A DNA stretch of 64,000 nucleotides from Bradyrhizobium sp. CCBAU 53351 (GTDB taxonomy: Bacteria > Pseudomonadota > Alphaproteobacteria > Rhizobiales > Xanthobacteraceae), in assembly GCF_015291745.1 (NCBI RefSeq), contig NZ_CP030059.1, positions 5,049,501 through 5,113,500 on the forward strand. The letters run 5' to 3'. The first letter of the stretch is position 1, and every line of letters starts with the position of its first letter. The translations under genes and the position numbers were made by a program. The notes below the pieces were generated by a model, which was not told the DNA's origin, did not search any database, and was given only the letters and a program-made list of their open reading frames with translations. This document shows positions 60,506 through 64,000 of this stretch, piece after piece.

Positions 60506-62800
60506 TTAGCGGAGCAGCTGCAGCACGCTCTGCTGCGACTGGTTGGCCAGCGACAGCGCGGAGACCGCGATCGACTGGCGGGTCGACAGCGCCTGGCTGT
60601 TGGCCGCTTCCTCGTTGGTGTCGGCGAGCGTCAGGTTGGACGAGCCGGTCTGCAGCACGTTGATCAGGTTCTTGGAGAAGTCCTGACGCACCTGCACGAT
60701 CGAGAGATTCGAACCGAGCGAAGAGCCCTCCGAGCGCAGCCTGCTCGAGGCGGCATTCAGGCTGGCCAGCACCTTGTTGGTGGCGCCGTTGTCGATGAAG
60801 TCCGTACCGGGAACGAGATTGCTGAGACCGAGACCCGCCGCGTTGAACACGACGCCGTTGATGCCGAGCGTGGAGCTGCCGGTCTCGTTGAAGACCAGCT
60901 TCAGCGTATCGCCGTTGAGCAGGTTGATGCCGTTGAAGGACGAGTCCTGCGACGTCGTGTCGATCTGCGCCAGGATGTTGTTGAACTGGCTGACCAGGCT
61001 CGAACGCGCCGTCTGCGCGACGGGATCCTGGATCGGTGGCTGCGCGGTGGTAAAAGCGAGCACGCCGGTGAGCGTACCACCGACCGCGCCGCCGGCAGCA
61101 GTCGAACCGAGGGTCGAGGACGCGTACTCGTTGACGGTGGTGACCGTCAGCACGCCGTTGGCATCGATCGTCGCCGTCAGGTGGTTCGCCTGCAATTGCA
61201 CGTTCAGCTGATCGAGCGTCTTGACGGTGCCGTTGGTGCCGTCGCCGAAGGTGACGTTGACCGGCGTACCGCCGTTGAAGGACGAGAAGGTCAGCGTCTT
61301 GCCGCTGACGCCGCCGACGCCCGAGGTGCGCGCCGCGGTGAAGGCGGTCGCCGTTCCCGTGTTGCCGCTGAGGCCGAAGGCGCTCAGGGCATTGCCGGTG
61401 CCGGTGATCGACAGGTCGGAATTGATGCCGGTGGAGAGCGCAAGCTGACCGCTGCTGTTGACCGACGAGGGGATCTGGCCCGCGGTGGTCGACAGCGTCG
61501 CCGCGCCGTTGAAGATGCCGGCCGTCTTGACGCCGGTGGCAAGGTCGATCGAGTTGAGCAGGTCGGTCAACGTCGCGCTCTGGAGATAGACGGTCGAGTT
61601 GCCGTTGCCGTCGGTGACGACGTTGCCGCTGACGCCATAGCCGGTGGCCACGCTCGCCGCCGATTGCGGCGTCTGCGCGTTCTTGAAGGTGATGGTGTGG
61701 CCGTCGATGTTCAGCGTCGAGCCGTCCTGGACGAGAGTGCCGAGCGAGCCGGCGGTCGTCGACCGGTTCGCAGTGACGCTCGCATTGCCCGCGCCGGTGG
61801 CCGCAGTCAGACCGAGCTTGTTGAGAAAGTCGGCCTTGCCGGTCAGGCTGAGATCGGCGCCGGTCGAGCTCTTCAGCGTGATCTGGCCGCCGCCCGAGAT
61901 GGATGACGCCGTCTGGAGCGTGCCGACGGGTCCGGCCGCGCCGCTGATGGCGATGGTCGCCGCGCTCGCGCTGATGGTTGCAGTCTTGACGCCGCTGGCG
62001 AGGTCGATCGCGGTGAGGACGTCGTTGATGGTCGCACCGGGCGCAGTCGGCGTTCCCTCGTAGACGATCGAATTGCCGTTGCCGTCCGTGGCGATGTGGC
62101 CGCTGGCGTCGAGGCCCCAGCCGGTCGGCTGCGTGCTCGGGGCAATACCGGTGCGGAAGGTGATGGATTTGCCGTTCACGGTGATCGTATCGCCGTCGGC
62201 GGGCGCGGCGCCGAAGGTGGTGGACGCGGTTGTGCCGACGAGCGTGGCGGTGCCGCTGAGTACCGTGGTGCCGTCAGCCGCGGTCGCAGCGAACCCGACC
62301 ACCGTGCCGGCGCTCGAGCCCAGCGAGGCGCCGAGTGCGGCGGTTCCCGTAACCGGGGTCACGCCGCCGGCGGCGCCGGTATAAAGCACGTTGCTCTTGG
62401 CGGTAGCGCTCGCATAGGAGGTCGTACCGCGCAGGTCGGCAGGCGTCGCGCCGGGAATCGTGGTCGAGACGTTCGACTTGGTGGAGTAGCCGACCGTGGT
62501 CTGCAGCGCCTGGTTGGCGATCGATTTCGCGCTGTCGATCAGCTTCTGCAGCGAGGTGATGCCGGTGTTGGCGGCCTGCAGCACCTGGACACCGTTATTG
62601 ATGCCGTCGAGCAGGTTGCTGATGTCGCTCGCCCGGTTGTCCAACCCCTGCGCCGTGAAGAAGTTGGTGGGATTGTCGAGCGCGGTGTTGACCTTCTTGC
62701 CGGTCGACAGCCGCTCCTGCGTCGTGGCCAGCAAGTCGGCCGTCGACTGCAGCGACAACAGGTTCTGGCGAACGGACGCCGAGAGAACGATGTTGGACAT
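60506..62800 (-). CDS. Flagellin, long form (764 residues)
   Basis: The conserved helical ends are intact: N-terminus MSNIVLSASVRQNLLSLQST to about residue 115, and C-terminus (about 665-764) ending QSIAVSALSLANQSQQSVLQLLR. Between them is a variable domain of about 550 residues, far larger than in enteric flagellin. It contains a duplicated unit of about 150 residues (about 205-350 and 363-500; both with TDGNGNS and IDLA(S/T)GVKTA). This length is typical of the thick subpolar filament of Bradyrhizobium. A consensus CtrA box lies upstream. Confidence 0.95.
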   Translation of the reverse strand: MSNIVLSASVRQNLLSLQSTADLLATTQERLSTGKKVNTALDNPTNFFTAQGLDNRASDISNLLDGINNGVQVLQAANTGITSLQKLIDSAKSIANQALQTTVGYSTKSNVSTTIPGATPADLRGTTSYASATAKSNVLYTGAAGGVTPVTGTAALGASLGSSAGTVVGFAATAADGTTVLSGTATLVGTTASTTFGAAPADGDTITVNGKSITFRTGIAPSTQPTGWGLDASGHIATDGNGNSIVYEGTPTAPGATINDVLTAIDLASGVKTATISASAATIAISGAAGPVGTLQTASSISGGGQITLKSSTGADLSLTGKADFLNKLGLTAATGAGNASVTANRSTTAGSLGTLVQDGSTLNIDGHTITFKNAQTPQSAASVATGYGVSGNVVTDGNGNSTVYLQSATLTDLLNSIDLATGVKTAGIFNGAATLSTTAGQIPSSVNSSGQLALSTGINSDLSITGTGNALSAFGLSGNTGTATAFTAARTSGVGGVSGKTLTFSSFNGGTPVNVTFGDGTNGTVKTLDQLNVQLQANHLTATIDANGVLTVTTVNEYASSTLGSTAAGGAVGGTLTGVLAFTTAQPPIQDPVAQTARSSLVSQFNNILAQIDTTSQDSSFNGINLLNGDTLKLVFNETGSSTLGINGVVFNAAGLGLSNLVPGTDFIDNGATNKVLASLNAASSRLRSEGSSLGSNLSIVQVRQDFSKNLINVLQTGSSNLTLADTNEEAANSQALSTRQSIAVSALSLANQSQQSVLQLLR

Positions 62801-62894
62801 TGGCGAGTCTTCCTCTTGAACCGGATACGAATCGGCCGCGCGGTCTGCAAAGCGGGCTTTTGTCCAGTTTTAGGAGGTGTCCTTTAAAGTATGG

Positions 62895-62909
62895 TTAACG
62901 CCGGTTTAA
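62895..62909 (-). promoter_or_regulatory. CtrA box before the first flagellin
   Basis: TTAA-N7-TTAA with the flanks GG and GG, 95 bp before the flagellin ATG. Very close to the box at 32325 (both are preceded by ATGG). Confidence 0.65.
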
Positions 62910-62955
62910 GGGACAGGGTTAATGGCGAGTGAACGCCCCTGCCCGCCCAGGACGC

Positions 62956-62986
62956 AAAAAGAACGGCGGGGCAAATGGCCCCGCCG
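62956..62986 (-). terminator. Rho-independent terminator after the second flagellin
   Basis: On the minus strand CGGCGGGGC pairs with GCCCCGCCG over 5 bases, followed by TTCTTTTT. It starts about 30 bp after the stop at 63018. Confidence 0.9.
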
Positions 62987-63017
62987 CTCGATTTTATCCA
63001 GTTATTTCAGTCGCTTA

Positions 63018-64000
63018 TTACCTGAGTAACTGAAGCACGCTCTGCTGCGAGGTATTGGCCAGCGACAGCGCGGAGACCGCGATCGACTGCCGGGTCGACA
63101 GCGCCTGGCTGTTGGCGGCCTCCACATTGGTGTCGGCCAGGGTCAGGTTGGACGAGCCGGTCTGCAGCACGTTGATCAGGTTCTTGTTGAAGTCCTGACG
63201 GATCTGAACGACCGAGAGGTTCGAGCCGAGGCTCGAGGCTTCCGAGCGCAGCGTGCTCGACGCGGCGTTCAAATTGGTCAGCACGCGGTTGGCGGCGGCG
63301 TTGTCGATGAAGTCGACGCCGACGGTCAGCGCGGCAAGACCGAGACCCTTGGAGTTGTAGGTCACGCCGGTGATGTTCAGGCTCGACTTGCCGGTCTCGT
63401 CGAACACCAGCTTGAGCTGGTCGCCGTTCAAGAGGTTGACACCGTTGAACGAGGAGTCCTGCGAGGTCGTGTCGATCTGGTTCAGGATGTTGTTGTACTG
63501 AGACACCAGATTGGCACGCGCCGTCTGGGCAACACCGTCCTGGACGGGGTTGGAAGCCGTCGAGAAGGTCAGCGCCGAAGTGAGCGTGCCGCCGATCGCA
63601 CCGCCAGCCGCGGTCGAGCCGAGCGTCGAGGACGCGTAGTCGTTGGACGCGGTGATGGTCAGCAAGCCGTTGGCGTCGATCGTTGCCGACAGGTTGTTGG
63701 CCTGCAGCTTGGTGTTGAGCTGATCGAGCGTCTTGACCGTGCCGTTGGTGCCGTCGCCGAAGGTGACGTTGACCGCCGTGCCGCCGTTGAAGGAGGTGAA
63801 GGTCAAGGTCTTGCCGGCGATGCCGCCGATGCCGGAGGTGCGGGCGGCCGAGAACGCCGTCGCGCTGCCGGTGTTGCCGGCGAGACCAAGCACGGAGAGC
63901 GCATTGCCCGTGCCGGTGATCGACAGGTCGGCGTTGATGCCGGTCGACAATTTGAGCTGTCCAGACGTGTTGATGGTCGATGCAGCCTGCCCGACCGCTG
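63018..64000 (-). CDS. Second flagellin (C-terminal part, cut by window end)
   Basis: At least 327 codons are present; the gene continues past the window end. The last 100 residues are nearly identical to those of the flagellin at 60506-62800, and the preceding segment (SGQLKLSTGINADLSITGTG) matches the corresponding variable-domain unit of that flagellin. It is a tandem duplicate in a flagellin array. Frame stays open to the edge, so the true start is outside. Confidence 0.95.
   Translation of the reverse strand, partial: AVGQAASTINTSGQLKLSTGINADLSITGTGNALSVLGLAGNTGSATAFSAARTSGIGGIAGKTLTFTSFNGGTAVNVTFGDGTNGTVKTLDQLNTKLQANNLSATIDANGLLTITASNDYASSTLGSTAAGGAIGGTLTSALTFSTASNPVQDGVAQTARANLVSQYNNILNQIDTTSQDSSFNGVNLLNGDQLKLVFDETGKSSLNITGVTYNSKGLGLAALTVGVDFIDNAAANRVLTNLNAASSTLRSEASSLGSNLSVVQIRQDFNKNLINVLQTGSSNLTLADTNVEAANSQALSTRQSIAVSALSLANTSQQSVLQLLR

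Overview
The window comes from the chromosome of a high-GC alphaproteobacterium. It is best explained as Bradyrhizobium or a close relative. The evidence is rhizobial-style gene content (FliX, FlaF, one-cysteine DksA, CckA), a long thick-filament type of flagellin, and several families of dispersed palindromic repeats. No rRNA, tRNA, CRISPR array, phage or IS element was recognised.

Region 1 (1-9571) is a sulfur-oxidation (sox) locus. soxX-Y-Z-A-B-C-D run on the minus strand, soxD being cut by the window edge. They are followed by the thiol-reduction partners soxW, soxV (CcdA-like) and soxS, an ArsR-type repressor (soxR) with the cysteine pair of persulfide sensors, and a YeeE/YedE-type thiosulfate permease (soxT). 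An unrecognised periplasmic protein (6111-6824) sits inside the locus and shares a 47-bp divergent control region with soxW.

Region 2 (9572-28635) is a mosaic of ordinary genes. Notable are a bacterial SET-domain methyltransferase beside a lysine-rich histone-H1-like protein, and a TetR regulator divergent from a carotenoid-cleavage oxygenase with small membrane proteins behind two promoters of the same design. There is also a frameshifted SH3 gene, class I fumarase, a LuxR-type regulator, an isoprenylcysteine methyltransferase-like protein, a GST, a Tim44-like membrane protein and the hybrid kinase CckA.

Region 3 (28790-64000) is a flagellar cluster of the Caulobacter type. It holds flhB-fliR-fliQ-fliE-flgC-flgB, divergent fliO-fliP, motE-(DUF6468-like)-fliM-fliL, flgF-G-A-H, fliX divergent from flgI-flgJ-flgN, a FlaG-like gene, flaF and two flagellins (the second cut by the window end). 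TTAA-N7-TTAA CtrA boxes, FlbD-type inverted repeats and two sigma-54 promoters lie in the intergenic regions, which fits CckA-CtrA control. Two segments interrupt the cluster. One (38443-45284) carries a TPR protein, two divergent FecR-domain proteins (one a 1381-residue VCBS/RTX surface protein) and two small genes. The other (52414-56475) carries a hydratase, a PhyH-type dioxygenase, DksA, an NAD(P)H-binding protein and an HxlR regulator.

The points most worth following up are the SET/H1-like pair, the TetR-carotenoid oxygenase regulon, the CtrA boxes before the 1245-residue TPR protein, the FecR/VCBS/RTX pair, and the unknown sox-linked protein.
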